A DNA stretch of 37,248 nt from Tychonema litorale BBK16 (GCF_021648855.1 NZ_JAKJHX010000034.1:1-37248), one strand, 5' to 3'. Shown: positions 24,057-33,985, counted from the stretch's first letter. A program made the numbers and translations. Notes: generated from the sequence alone by a model not told the origin.

Positions 24057-25159
24057 AAACTAAGGTTGCAATTTTTATAGCTTTAAGCGCGATCGCAACT
24101 ACGGCACTAGCCGCGAGTAACAGAGTATCCAACGGACTAATTATTCATACTAATGGGGAAGTGCAGTTAGAACGCCAAAATGGCCGAATGGTTCGCCCTA
24201 CCAGCGGTACACTGATTTATCCGGGAGACAAATTGCGAACAGCACAAAACGGACAAGTTATGCTGCAATGTGCTGATTTGGGAATTCAGGCGATCGCATC
24301 GAATGCAAATCAATTGAATAGCTGTTTGTTAGCCAAGGAAAGGTCGAAAGCTGAATGCAGCCGCGACGTAATTAAATGTCCTGATCGCGGTGATGGTAAA
24401 GTTGCTTGGAATAGCGCACCAATTCCTTATATTATCAGTCCACGGCGCACCCAATTGCTGAATGATCAACCAATTTTGCGCTGGAATCCGGTGGCGGGCG
24501 CTACTAGCTATAAATTGAGTCTCCGCGAAAACGGAGCCAAATTCAACTGGGAAATGGCTGTTAGCGGTACTGAATTTGTCTATCCGGGGGAACCACCGCT
24601 GAAACCGGGTGCTAACTACAAGTTGATTGTGGTGGCGAATACGGGTGCTTCTTCGGAGGATGCGGTTGGCGAGGGGGATACGGAGTTTAGTTTGCTGGAT
24701 CAGGGTGAGGTGGAAAGGGTGAAAAGTGAGGTTGGGGCGATCGGGCAAAAGGTACCGAATCAAAATGCTCAGCAGCTAGCAATTTCTAACCTTTATCTTA
24801 ACACAAATTTGATTGCAGAAGCAATAGAAATTTTAGAAGGTTTACAAAAAACAGAACTTGAAGCAACGCCAATTTATCGGAGTTTGGGTGACTTATATCT
24901 GGAGAGACTGCAATTAATTCCGCAGGCTGAAAGTTACTATTCAAAAGTCATTCAAGCTGCCAAATCTGACGACATTGAGGAGTTGACAGTGGCTCGATAT
25001 GGACTGGGACAAGTTCATTCAGCCATGAGGAAAAATTTGGAAGCTATGAGTTATTTGCGACTGGCGAAGGATGGATATATAACCTTGGGAGATTTGGCGA
25101 TGGCGGACAAGATTGACAAGCAATTGCTGGATTTGCAGAGGAGGGAACAGAGAAAATAG
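24053..25159 (+). CDS. Exported FecR-like/TPR protein
   Basis: This 368-aa protein starts in the ATGA overlap with the CHAT gene, with AAGGA about 9 nt upstream. The signal peptide MKTKVAIFIALSAIATTALA is clear. Residues 25-85 look like a FecR-type beta domain (GEVQLERQNGRMV, GTLIYPGDKLRTAQNGQVML). Residues 125-220 form an Ig/fibronectin-like segment (PILRWNPVAGATSYKLSL). The C-terminal 130 residues are TPR-like helices. I expect a periplasmic or surface-linked scaffold that works with the CHAT proteins on either side; no catalytic motif is visible. Confidence 0.82.
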   Translation: MKTKVAIFIALSAIATTALAASNRVSNGLIIHTNGEVQLERQNGRMVRPTSGTLIYPGDKLRTAQNGQVMLQCADLGIQAIASNANQLNSCLLAKERSKAECSRDVIKCPDRGDGKVAWNSAPIPYIISPRRTQLLNDQPILRWNPVAGATSYKLSLRENGAKFNWEMAVSGTEFVYPGEPPLKPGANYKLIVVANTGASSEDAVGEGDTEFSLLDQGEVERVKSEVGAIGQKVPNQNAQQLAISNLYLNTNLIAEAIEILEGLQKTELEATPIYRSLGDLYLERLQLIPQAESYYSKVIQAAKSDDIEELTVARYGLGQVHSAMRKNLEAMSYLRLAKDGYITLGDLAMADKIDKQLLDLQRREQRK

Positions 25160-25188
25160 TCATATTTGCGATCGAATTATCAAAATTC

Positions 25189-25211
25189 GTAGGGGCGGGC
25201 GATGCCCCTAC
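25189..25211. repeat. GTAGGGGC hairpin, dispersed repeat
   Basis: GTAGGGGC (25189-25196), a 7-nt loop, then GCCCCTAC (25204-25211). It lies in the 116-nt gap between the FecR-like gene and the haemagglutinin gene. It is related to the palindrome at 19978 and to the repeat inside the M48-like gene. It could weaken transcription into the downstream gene. Confidence 0.6.
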
Positions 25212-25275
25212 AAGATTGTGATATGATGTATTGTTAGATGAATTAATTGTCATCATAGCGTGGATCGAAAAAACC

Positions 25276-28200
25276 ATGAAATTAATATACAATAAAACGC
25301 ACTTTTTACTCGCCTTTATCGCCTTAGCAATGTGGGAACTAGGAATTTTCGTCCCATCCCAAATCGCCACAGCCCAAATTACCCCAGCCACCGACGGCAC
25401 CAATACTCAAATTACTCCCAACGGCAACCAATTCAACATTCAAGGTGGCCAACAATCCAGCGATGGTGCAAATCTATTTCACAGTTTCCAGCAATTCGGC
25501 TTAACTCAAGGACAAACTGCTAACTTTATCTCAAATCCCAATATTCGCAATATTTTAGGGCGAGTTGTCGGCGGCGATGCTTCTATAATTAATGGATTAA
25601 TTCAAATAACTGGTGGCAATTCCAACTTATTTTTAATGAATCCGGCGGGAATTGTGTTCGGCACAAATGCCAGTTTGAACATACCCGCTGCTTTCACCGC
25701 GACTACTGCGACGGGCATCGGTTTCGGGAATAACTGGTTTAGTGCGGCTGGAACTAATAATTATACTCAATTAGTCGGAAATCCTAATACTTTTGCTTTT
25801 ACAAATACACAACCGGGAGGCATTGTCAATTTAGGTAGTTTGGCAGTGAAACAGGGACAAAATCTCAGTTTATTGGGCGGAACTGTCTTGAGTACAGGAC
25901 AACTTGCTGCACCGGGAGGAAACATCATTGTTGCGGCGGTTCCGGGTGAGAATTTAGTCAGAATTAGCCAACCGGGAAATCTGTTGAGTTTGGAGATTAA
26001 AGCACAACCTGTAGCTGGAAGTCTGCCTCAAAATTGGGTGTTGCCAGTTGCATCTTTGCCGCAGTTGTTGACTGGTGGTGGGGGAAGTGCAACGGGGGTG
26101 ACAGTTAATTCTCAAGGACAAATAGTATTAACTGGTGGTGTGCAAGTAGAGAATGGAGACGCAGTTGCTAAAGGCGTAAGCGCGGAAACTGCAACGCTGT
26201 CAGCTAATCGCAATTTGACATTAGTTGAAAGTCAGTTACGGACAACTGGGGATTTAAATTTACTGGCTAAGGATACAGTGCGGGCGCGCGATAGTGTGGC
26301 AAATCCTTTTGTGGCAAATGCTGGCGGAAATCTTTACATCCAGGGAAATCGAAGCATCGATCTTTTGGCACTGAATCATCTTTCGCAAACGCCATTTGTG
26401 AGTGGTGAAAATCTGACTTTAGTGAGTGATGGTATCATATCTACAGATGCTCACTTTCGCAGTGGCAATAATATGTCAATTCTCGATTTGTCTGGTAAAC
26501 CTGCGAATTTTCTTAGTTTATACGATCCTATATTTACGCAGCCCAATGACTATCTGGTTGGCGGATATACGGGTGCATCCCTCAAGGTAGATACGACTTC
26601 GGGTACTGGAAGTATTACTATTAACGGGGATATTACAATCACAAGTCCAGATGCAAGTATTACTGGTGGTTCTACTGGTTCAGATGAATTTATTTTGCGT
26701 ACTTCGCGATCGGTAATTTTGCGATCGGGTGCCAATATTCAAGTAGTAGGAAAAATTGATACTTATGCAGGTAATTCTAATAACGTCGGCCCTGTAATTA
26801 TACAAGCTACAGGCAACATTCAAACGGGAGAGATTCGGGCAGACAATTTTGGGGGTAATGCTGGTGACATATCTTTGACTGCTGGAGGAAATATTTCTAC
26901 AGGATCACTTCGTGGGATAGTTACCTCTGTTAATGGCAATGGCAGTGATATTAATGTTAATACAGGTGGTACCTTTACTCTTACAGGAAATATAGCTTCT
27001 TTCTCACCAAGTGGATCGGGTGACATTACTCTCAAAGCAAAGGGCGATATCTCTATCAACTGTCCTAATACCTCTGCTTGTATAGAAAGTTTTGCCGGGG
27101 GAACTCCTGGATTAATACCTACTGGTAATGGCGGTAAAGTTACCATCATCAGCGAACAGGGGGCTATTATTTTTTCTCCAAATGGATCGCTGCATATCAA
27201 CGCTGGAAATGGCGATTCCCCCGTAGGTATTCCTGGTACTGTAACTTTACAGGCAAGGAGTGACATTACTGTAGGTAGGATATCAGCATTCACTCAAGAT
27301 CCTTCAAAATCTGATGGTGCAAGTATCAATATTACTAGCGCAAATGGCAAGATTGAGATTGGCGATATCAATAATTCTTCAGACGGCGGTAAGGGTGGTA
27401 ATACTATCATCTCTACAAATGGAAATATTAGAATAGGTGATGTATTAAACTACGGTAAATCGCAAGGTAGTAGTGTCAATATTACTAGCAGAAATGGCAG
27501 TATTACTACAGGTAAATTAAATACAACCAGCTCTCAGGATTCAGGGAATGATACTACTTTTTTCCCGGAAAATGGTGGTTCAATTACTTTAAAAGCCGAT
27601 CGCAATATTACGACTGGCAATCTCAATGTAACGGCGAATCAAAACGGTGGCCCGATCGCACTTACGAGCACTACCGGTTCCATAAATACTGGCACAATCG
27701 ACGCTACAGGCGATCGCAATGCTGGCAAAATCACACTTCAAGCTGACAGTGGCATCAAAGCATCGACGCTGACAGGTGTTTCTACCAATGGCAATGGCAG
27801 CAATGTTACTTTATCTACTACCAAGGGTGACATTAATATAGGTGATGTTTCAGCAGGAGGCAAATTACAAGGTGGAAATCTTGAATTTACCAATAAAAAT
27901 GGCAATATCACCACAGGTAAGTTAACTACAAGTTATGACGGTTCATCTGCAAATTTGAGAACTAATCAAGGCGGCACTGTTAATCTCAACGCTACGGGCA
28001 ATATTACGACGAGTGGCATTCAGGCGATCGGCTTTCTAGACGGTGGCTCAATCACCTTTAAGAGCGGCGGTGCGATCGATACTACCGCCGGAATCATCAA
28101 CGCAATGGGTGGCAACAATGGCGGTAATATTTCTCTCGAAGCCGCAACGAATATCAGTACCGCAGGAATTGGTAGCGCTCTATTATTAACTGGATTCAAC

Positions 28201-31200
28201 GCTAATAGTGGCAATCTTCGCATTCAAAGCGGCGGCAATATCAACACAACTGCCGGCCCAATTATTACTGCGGCAGCCAAGGGTACGGCTGGAAATGTTA
28301 CTATAGATGCTCAAGGAACTGTTTCGACATCTAGTATTAATTCCCTCACTTTCACTCCCAATGTCAGCGTGACTGGTGGCAATATTGATATCAAGGCAAA
28401 GGACTCTATTACTGCTAGGGGAAGTATCGAAACCAACCGCAATAATATTACATTTAATGCTCCAGTCAAATTAGCTAACGATTTATCTGTGAAAATTTCT
28501 GGTACCGGTGATATCACTTTTAAATCTACCGTTAACGAGCCTTACAGTCTTACTGTTAAACCCGATGCGGGAATTGTCCAGTTTGGCGGTGCTGTTGGCA
28601 ATGTCACTCCTCTCAATCTCGTCAATATTCAAGATGATATCCCCAAAAATTTAACTCCTATCAATATTATTACTACGAATAATATTACCACCCAAAATAT
28701 CACCTCACCCACCGGAATTTCCTTGTATAGCAACAAGGGAGAAATCAAAACTGGTAATCTTGATGCGACTTCCGCTAACAATGGCGGCAATATTGATTTG
28801 AATGCTGGTACTAATATTATCACAGGCAATATTAATGCTTCTGCTTTGAATCGTGGTGGGATAATTTCTTTCGATGCTACTGGTAATATTAATGCTGGTA
28901 AAATTGAATCTTCTTCCTTCGGGACTGGTGGCGATGTTAGGATGACTAACCGCAGTAGTTCTAGCAATACTGTCGTTAATCAAATTAATACTCAAAGTTT
29001 GGGTAGCGGTACGGGCGGAAATGTGTTGATTCAAGGACAAAGGTTTTTGCGATCGACTGGTTCTTTTACTGATAGAAATGGGATAAATGCTAGCATTTCT
29101 ACAGCGGGAAATCCTGGAAGTGTTGACGGCGGTAGTATTACAATTTATCACCAAGGTCTAGGATTAACCCCGTTTATTGTAGGTGATTCTGCAATTAATG
29201 GTACTGCTGGTGCAATTACTAGGGGAAATTCTAATTCTATTCAAACAATTTTGCGCGATAACTCCTATCTTTATACTCAAAAACAGGATGCCGATCGCAT
29301 TCAAATTATCTCTGTACCGCCACCGCCCACGCCAACACCCGCAGCCACACCAACACCAACACTAACACTTACGCCATCACCTGTAATAAGTACGACTCCA
29401 AAATCTACGCCATCACCTACGCCAGCAGCTACTCCAACGCCTCTTTTAGTAACAAATCCAACCCCAGACCCGACACCATCACTTACGCCAACACCTGTAA
29501 CAAATGAGACTCCAGCACCCGTGAGAACTCAAATCGCCCCGATCGCAATCATACCCCCACGCACACCATCACCGACGGCAACTCCAGCACCAACGCCAAC
29601 ACCCGAAAGTTCGATCGCACCAACGCCAACACCCCAAACTTCGATCGCACCAACATCAACATCAACACCCGAACCCCAATTTGCACTCGATTTCCCCGAT
29701 CGCAATCGCATACCCGGTTTTCCCAACAGCATTCGACTACCCGAAGCCCCCAACCTACCAACATCATCCCCACTCTCACTACCGCCCCGCACCTCTCCCA
29801 CACAGCCCTCAATACCCACAACGCCAACCGCGATCGAACGCATACCTGCAAACTCAACAATTCCCCCTGTTTCCCAACTCACCTCCCCGATCGCACCTCA
29901 ACCCACATTCACATCAAATCCTGCGATCGCATCAAACTCACCATTCACAGCCCCTCAAACCTTTCAAACCCAGTCTGTAGCTCAAATTCCGCCAGCACCT
30001 GTAGAGGTGAATACGGCAACAAGTGCGATCGCACCTGCGATCGCAGTCAGCCAAAATCCTCAACAAGATCTAGCCTTTTTAATCGGCGATTTATTAGGAG
30101 CTCAAACCTCCATCAATCAAGACTCACAAACCAATGATTTATCCATTAAATGGCAGTTGGCTAACGGACAACAGATTCTTCAAGTAGTACCGCCTATTCC
30201 AACACCCCAGATTACCTTCATACCAGCTTCCGAAAAACCTCCCGAAAACCCACCTAATCTTGGATATTCCACCACCGAAAAACCAGATGGATACATAGTC
30301 TTAACTCCCACTCCTGTTGCAATAACTCCTCCCGCACAACCTGATGAAACCCCTCCAAATGAGTTAGCAACTATTTCCCAAATTCCTGTAGAAACCATAG
30401 AATTACCTCCCATAAATCCAACGCCCGCACCAACTACAGCACCAACACCAATAGTAATAGCAACGCCAATACCAGCACCAACACCAGTCCCAACTCCCGC
30501 GCCAAATTCAGCACCCGAACCAAAAGTAGAAACGCCAAATATTCCAGATATTCCCAATCTTTTCCCCGCTGAAATAACTCGTTTTAGTGTCGAACAAGCT
30601 TTAGCTCAAAATAATGGCGACGATGCTGTTGCTCAAATCGATAAACTCTTTGAACAAGACTACGAAAATTATTATGGCGAGAATTTGACAGATAAAAAAG
30701 TCAATGTTCAATATATTCAACAAACTCTAAAAAAGATTAAGGAAGAAACCGGAAAACAAGCTGTAATTATTTATGTAAGCGCCAGTATACAAGAGTTGTG
30801 GTTGATTTTAGTGGTTCCCGAAGGCCCTCCAATTATCAAAAAAGTACCCGGCACAACTAGCATGAAATTACAGGAAACTGTGAAAGATTTGCAGAAATCT
30901 TTGGCAAATCCAGCAACTTCAAAAAATACCAGTTATTTACCAAGCGCACAGGAACTTTACCAATGGTTAATTGCGCCAATTTCTCAAGATTTATCTGCAT
31001 TAAAAATCGACACGCTGATTTTTTCCTATGATGCAGGTTTGCGCCAATTGCCCCTATCAGCTTTGCACGATGGCAAGCAATTTTTAATAGAAAAATATAG
31101 TCTCGGCTCAATTCCCAGCATGAGTTTAACTAATACTAATTATCAAAGTTTGCGGAATTCCCAAGTTTTAGCAATGGGTGCTTCAAAGTTTCCACACACC

Positions 31201-31806
31201 TATAAACCTGAATTACCAGGAGTACCCATCGAATTATCTACTATCGCCGGAACCAGAACTACAACGCCAAATCAATCGGCATTTCCTTTATGGCAAGGTC
31301 GTTCTTTTCTCAATCAAGAATTTACTCTGGAAAATCTGATACAACAGCGAAAAAAGCAGGCATTTGAGATTATTCATTTAGCTACTCATGCGAGTTTTCC
31401 CGAAGGTGTCAATGGACGAAAAGAAGCTGAGATTCACCTATGGAATCGGTCTTTGTCTCTGGATGACTTTAGGTTGGCTAAGTGGTATGATGGTAGACAA
31501 GTTGAGTTGTTGGTGCTGAGTGCTTGCGAAACTGCGATCGGCAATAACACAGCGGAAATGGGATTTGCTGGATTAGCTGTCGGTAGTGGTGTCAAATCAA
31601 CGCTAGCAAGTTTGTGGAAGGTTAAAGATGTCGGCACTTTGCGACTGATGACTGAATTTTACGGTGATTTGCGATCGACCCCGATTAAAGCTGAAGCACT
31701 CAGACAAGCGCAACTGGCAATGCTTCACAAAAAAGACTTGCCTAACTTAGATTTATCTCACCCACATTTTTGGGCGGGATTTACAATAATTGGCAGTCCT
31801 TGGTAA
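25276..31806 (+). CDS. Two-partner-secretion haemagglutinin fused to a C-terminal CHAT protease
   Basis: This 2176-aa protein starts at the ATG at 25276, which gives a signal peptide (to about residue 33, ending QIATAQ); the frame is open to a TTG at 25231. Residues 35-160 are the TPS/filamentous-haemagglutinin N-terminal domain (LFLMNPAGIVFGTNASL). Residues 160-1340 are Gly/Asn-rich beta-helix repeats (GGNITLxA-type). Residues 1345-1765 are Pro/Thr-rich (PTPTPAATPTPT), a likely stalk. Residues 1770-2176 form a CHAT domain with catalytic His2038 (IHLATHASF) and Cys2084 (VLSACETA). I infer export through a TpsB porin, not present here, so the protease would act at the cell surface. Confidence 0.92.
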   Translation: MKLIYNKTHFLLAFIALAMWELGIFVPSQIATAQITPATDGTNTQITPNGNQFNIQGGQQSSDGANLFHSFQQFGLTQGQTANFISNPNIRNILGRVVGGDASIINGLIQITGGNSNLFLMNPAGIVFGTNASLNIPAAFTATTATGIGFGNNWFSAAGTNNYTQLVGNPNTFAFTNTQPGGIVNLGSLAVKQGQNLSLLGGTVLSTGQLAAPGGNIIVAAVPGENLVRISQPGNLLSLEIKAQPVAGSLPQNWVLPVASLPQLLTGGGGSATGVTVNSQGQIVLTGGVQVENGDAVAKGVSAETATLSANRNLTLVESQLRTTGDLNLLAKDTVRARDSVANPFVANAGGNLYIQGNRSIDLLALNHLSQTPFVSGENLTLVSDGIISTDAHFRSGNNMSILDLSGKPANFLSLYDPIFTQPNDYLVGGYTGASLKVDTTSGTGSITINGDITITSPDASITGGSTGSDEFILRTSRSVILRSGANIQVVGKIDTYAGNSNNVGPVIIQATGNIQTGEIRADNFGGNAGDISLTAGGNISTGSLRGIVTSVNGNGSDINVNTGGTFTLTGNIASFSPSGSGDITLKAKGDISINCPNTSACIESFAGGTPGLIPTGNGGKVTIISEQGAIIFSPNGSLHINAGNGDSPVGIPGTVTLQARSDITVGRISAFTQDPSKSDGASINITSANGKIEIGDINNSSDGGKGGNTIISTNGNIRIGDVLNYGKSQGSSVNITSRNGSITTGKLNTTSSQDSGNDTTFFPENGGSITLKADRNITTGNLNVTANQNGGPIALTSTTGSINTGTIDATGDRNAGKITLQADSGIKASTLTGVSTNGNGSNVTLSTTKGDINIGDVSAGGKLQGGNLEFTNKNGNITTGKLTTSYDGSSANLRTNQGGTVNLNATGNITTSGIQAIGFLDGGSITFKSGGAIDTTAGIINAMGGNNGGNISLEAATNISTAGIGSALLLTGFNANSGNLRIQSGGNINTTAGPIITAAAKGTAGNVTIDAQGTVSTSSINSLTFTPNVSVTGGNIDIKAKDSITARGSIETNRNNITFNAPVKLANDLSVKISGTGDITFKSTVNEPYSLTVKPDAGIVQFGGAVGNVTPLNLVNIQDDIPKNLTPINIITTNNITTQNITSPTGISLYSNKGEIKTGNLDATSANNGGNIDLNAGTNIITGNINASALNRGGIISFDATGNINAGKIESSSFGTGGDVRMTNRSSSSNTVVNQINTQSLGSGTGGNVLIQGQRFLRSTGSFTDRNGINASISTAGNPGSVDGGSITIYHQGLGLTPFIVGDSAINGTAGAITRGNSNSIQTILRDNSYLYTQKQDADRIQIISVPPPPTPTPAATPTPTLTLTPSPVISTTPKSTPSPTPAATPTPLLVTNPTPDPTPSLTPTPVTNETPAPVRTQIAPIAIIPPRTPSPTATPAPTPTPESSIAPTPTPQTSIAPTSTSTPEPQFALDFPDRNRIPGFPNSIRLPEAPNLPTSSPLSLPPRTSPTQPSIPTTPTAIERIPANSTIPPVSQLTSPIAPQPTFTSNPAIASNSPFTAPQTFQTQSVAQIPPAPVEVNTATSAIAPAIAVSQNPQQDLAFLIGDLLGAQTSINQDSQTNDLSIKWQLANGQQILQVVPPIPTPQITFIPASEKPPENPPNLGYSTTEKPDGYIVLTPTPVAITPPAQPDETPPNELATISQIPVETIELPPINPTPAPTTAPTPIVIATPIPAPTPVPTPAPNSAPEPKVETPNIPDIPNLFPAEITRFSVEQALAQNNGDDAVAQIDKLFEQDYENYYGENLTDKKVNVQYIQQTLKKIKEETGKQAVIIYVSASIQELWLILVVPEGPPIIKKVPGTTSMKLQETVKDLQKSLANPATSKNTSYLPSAQELYQWLIAPISQDLSALKIDTLIFSYDAGLRQLPLSALHDGKQFLIEKYSLGSIPSMSLTNTNYQSLRNSQVLAMGASKFPHTYKPELPGVPIELSTIAGTRTTTPNQSAFPLWQGRSFLNQEFTLENLIQQRKKQAFEIIHLATHASFPEGVNGRKEAEIHLWNRSLSLDDFRLAKWYDGRQVELLVLSACETAIGNNTAEMGFAGLAVGSGVKSTLASLWKVKDVGTLRLMTEFYGDLRSTPIKAEALRQAQLAMLHKKDLPNLDLSHPHFWAGFTIIGSPW

Positions 31807-31897
31807 AATAATTGGGATTTAGTATCTCAGGCTACTATCCGTTGATGTCATAAATTTGCTATGAATAGCAATACTCAACTCTATTGGAGCAAAACTT

Positions 31898-32929
31898 ATG
31901 AACAAGTTCGATAAAATATTCAATTCAGAAAATACCTCCGAAGCCAGTTTGAGTTCAGAGGAATCCTTAGCAGCCGTAGCACTTGTCGCAGCCCTGGCAA
32001 ATTCTCCTGACACTGATGCAGATATCTTAGAAAGCATACTTTGGGAATCGGAAATTTTTGCTGAATATTCGGAAGATGATATGTCAGCAATGCTCGAAAA
32101 ACTCGCAGGTATTGCTACCAAAGAAGGTTTAGGAGCATTATTTAATACGGCTGGGAACTCCATGCCAGATGAATTTGTATTAGATACTTTTGCGATCACG
32201 GTAGCGATGTTTGTCGTAGATGGCGAAGTGTCTGACAAACATCAGCATTTTCTGAAGGAATTTCAGCAAGCATTAGGTTTGGAAGATGAGGAAGCTGATG
32301 AAGTTATTGAGGAAGTAATTACTGCATATTCTGAAGAAGATGGGGACTATTTTGAAGAAGATGGGGACTATTCTGAAGAAGATGGGGAATTGTACAAATC
32401 TCCAAAAGGCTATTTTACTGTTCCAATTCCAGTTGACCCCCAACGAGGTGGTAGAATTGAGGATGAACAAGAAGGCTGTGTGAATTTTTCTGACGATTTT
32501 GGCATTTTGCTGAAAATTAATTATGTCCCGATCGCAGGTGAAGTTGCAGAATTAGTTGAGTCTGTTGGGGAACTTGCTTATCTCAGTTCATTTGTCAACA
32601 ATTATATTGATGGGGCAATTCTTGCTAAGTTGCCTAATTCCAAGTTACTCCACACGGAATCTTTGGAAGATGAAGAAGCATATTTTGCGGTCGTTGATAT
32701 CCCTGGTGGTGCAACTATCACAGTGCAGACAGACTCTGTTCCAGTGACTCGGCTGAATGCCTACCGAGGAATTCTGGCTTTTATCGCTGAGGATGTTTGT
32801 TATACTGTGAGCTCTCAGAAAGTTTACAGGGAACCGGATGAACTGGGTTCGCTGGAGTCTGAAGTAGAGGCAATGATGGACAAAATTTTAGAGTTTATTG
32901 AGACTATTGAATTTGGTGCGCCTGAATAG
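31898..32929 (+). CDS. TerB-like acidic protein with in-frame 21-nt repeat
   Basis: This 343-aa protein is strongly acidic. The N-terminal 145 residues resemble the helical TerB (tellurite-resistance-associated) domain: ESLAAVALVAALANSPDTD and AITVAMFVVDGEVSDKHQHF. A junction of three EEDGDYF/S units (near 147-167) precedes a beta-rich C-terminal domain of about 170 residues. I do not recognise the latter. GGAG lies 11 nt before the ATG. TerB domains occur in stress and defence contexts, but the role here is open. It may belong to the CHAT locus, being only 91 nt downstream on the same strand. Confidence 0.75.
   Translation: MNKFDKIFNSENTSEASLSSEESLAAVALVAALANSPDTDADILESILWESEIFAEYSEDDMSAMLEKLAGIATKEGLGALFNTAGNSMPDEFVLDTFAITVAMFVVDGEVSDKHQHFLKEFQQALGLEDEEADEVIEEVITAYSEEDGDYFEEDGDYSEEDGELYKSPKGYFTVPIPVDPQRGGRIEDEQEGCVNFSDDFGILLKINYVPIAGEVAELVESVGELAYLSSFVNNYIDGAILAKLPNSKLLHTESLEDEEAYFAVVDIPGGATITVQTDSVPVTRLNAYRGILAFIAEDVCYTVSSQKVYREPDELGSLESEVEAMMDKILEFIETIEFGAPE
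32333..32394 (+). repeat. 21-nt tandem repeat within the TerB-like gene
   Basis: Three copies of a unit coding (S/F)EEDGDY lie in frame, nearly identical at the DNA level (TCTGAAGAAGATGGGGACTA type). The unit length keeps the frame, so copy-number change would only lengthen an acidic linker. Confidence 0.8.
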
Positions 32930-32936
32930 ATTTGAT

Positions 32937-32981
32937 GGGCATAGGGCATAGGGCATAGGGCATAGGGCATGGGGCATAGGG
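32937..32981. repeat. STRR heptanucleotide array (GGGCATA)
   Basis: Six copies of GGGCATA (one is GGGCATG) lie in the gap after the TerB-like gene. Such short tandemly repeated repetitive sequences are typical of filamentous cyanobacteria. Confidence 0.9.
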
Positions 32982-33040
32982 ATAAGCCAAGGCAAATGAG
33001 GACACCGCAGTGCCGTTTCCCTACCTGTGAATAAAGTGTA

Positions 33041-33077
33041 CGATCGAGAATCGGCTAAAAAAACCGGTTCTCGATCG
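33041..33077 (-). terminator. Hairpin downstream of the RRM gene
   Basis: CGATCGAGAATCGG (33041-33054) pairs with CCGGTTCTCGATCG (33064-33077) with one G-T type mismatch. It sits 50 nt past the stop of the minus-strand RRM gene. The T-run is in the loop rather than after the stem, so termination is uncertain. Confidence 0.4.
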
Positions 33078-33127
33078 CAATTTTAGAACAATCAGTCAAC
33101 CAAAGTCGATCGACAGCAGCAATTAGC

Positions 33128-33679
33128 TTAGGTAGTAGTCTGAGCTTCTTGCAACCTTTGCTTGAGTTCTTCCAGGGCGTTCGCCCAGCGTGGATCTGGC
33201 TGCACCGAGCCGGAATCAACGTTTGACGAAGTTGTGGCTGCTGGATTGCGGCGAGACTTGTTGTTGTCCCGACGGCGACTGCTTTTACCAGAACCTCCAC
33301 CACCTTGACTGGGAGAAGCCTCGCGTCGCTGTTGCTGCGGCTGACCCTGGGAAGGTGCCGATGCTGATGCCAATTGTGGCGACTCCAGTGACTGCGGCTG
33401 ATCTTCGTCGCCCTTGTCAGATTTACCCTTAGAGCGAGGCAGAGCCTTTTCTATTTTCAGCGGGTTTTCTTTGAACATCAAGCCGTTATATTTCTCAATA
33501 ACTTGGTCTGCTTGTTCGTCAGTCAACACCGTCACAAAACCGAATCCTCTGCATTTACCAGTTTTGCGGTCTGTAATTACCTTTGTTGTTACCGACTCGC
33601 CTTCTGGCGCAAAAACATCTTGTAGTTCTTGGCGATCGAGTTCTTTTGGTAAATTGCCAACATACAAACGAATAGACAT
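33128..33679 (-). CDS. RRM-type RNA-binding protein (cyanobacterial Rbp family)
   Basis: This 183-aa protein has one RNA recognition motif: RNP2 LYVGNL (5-10) and RNP1 KCRGFGFV (42-49), with the aromatic residues for RNA stacking present. The C-terminal 100 residues are disordered: Gln/Ser-rich, then GGGGSGKSSRRRDNNKSRR, then a short helix (DPRWANALEELKQRLQEAQ). Most cyanobacterial Rbps are about 80-150 aa, so the tail is long. The family is linked to cold response and mRNA localisation. A strong GGAGGAA lies upstream of the ATG at 33679. Confidence 0.92.
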   Translation of the reverse strand: MSIRLYVGNLPKELDRQELQDVFAPEGESVTTKVITDRKTGKCRGFGFVTVLTDEQADQVIEKYNGLMFKENPLKIEKALPRSKGKSDKGDEDQPQSLESPQLASASAPSQGQPQQQRREASPSQGGGGSGKSSRRRDNNKSRRNPAATTSSNVDSGSVQPDPRWANALEELKQRLQEAQTTT

Positions 33680-33729
33680 GAAAAATTCCTCCAGACTTGG
33701 ATTCTAATTAACTTGCTCGAACAGCATTA

Positions 33730-33985
33730 CCTGAATTGACATACTCCCCGTCGTAAACGAGCGGGGATTCTTGACACTGCTTGTATCCCAATTTCTTGGT
33801 CAACTGAATATTGACCACAGGGAAAGACGACATAACCGCAGAATCTGCGCGTTCCTCCGACCAACCTTGACAGCTTTCGCCACCTTTTAGACAAAGATAA
33901 TTCACTCTCCTGAAGCCGCAACTTGGCCGCCTATGCAGAGAGATCTTAAATTTAAGGTTGTTCTGTAAACTTTTAGTCATCACTT
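33730..33985 (-). mobile_element. Remnant of an IS200/IS605-type right end (TnpB 3' region)
   Basis: On the minus strand the segment ends GAATCCCCGCTCGTTTACGACGGGG then a short AT-rich stretch and TGTCAATTC. This hairpin-plus-TGTCAA arrangement is typical of IS605/TnpB right ends (hairpin at 33746-33765). TGTCAATTC also ends the element at 1249-1257. The upstream 200 nt read as a decayed coding end with no intact TnpB motifs. It lies just upstream of the RRM gene and could affect its promoter. Confidence 0.5.

Noticed and set aside
28629..29154. Minus-strand frames opposite the haemagglutinin
   Set aside because: Overlapping shadows of the Asn/Gly-rich repeats and the Pro-rich stalk, without start signals or recognisable domains.
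33708..33983. 91-aa minus-strand open frame
   Set aside because: It covers the IS605-type right-end hairpin and decayed transposase end; its composition is not protein-like and it ends in the RRM leader.
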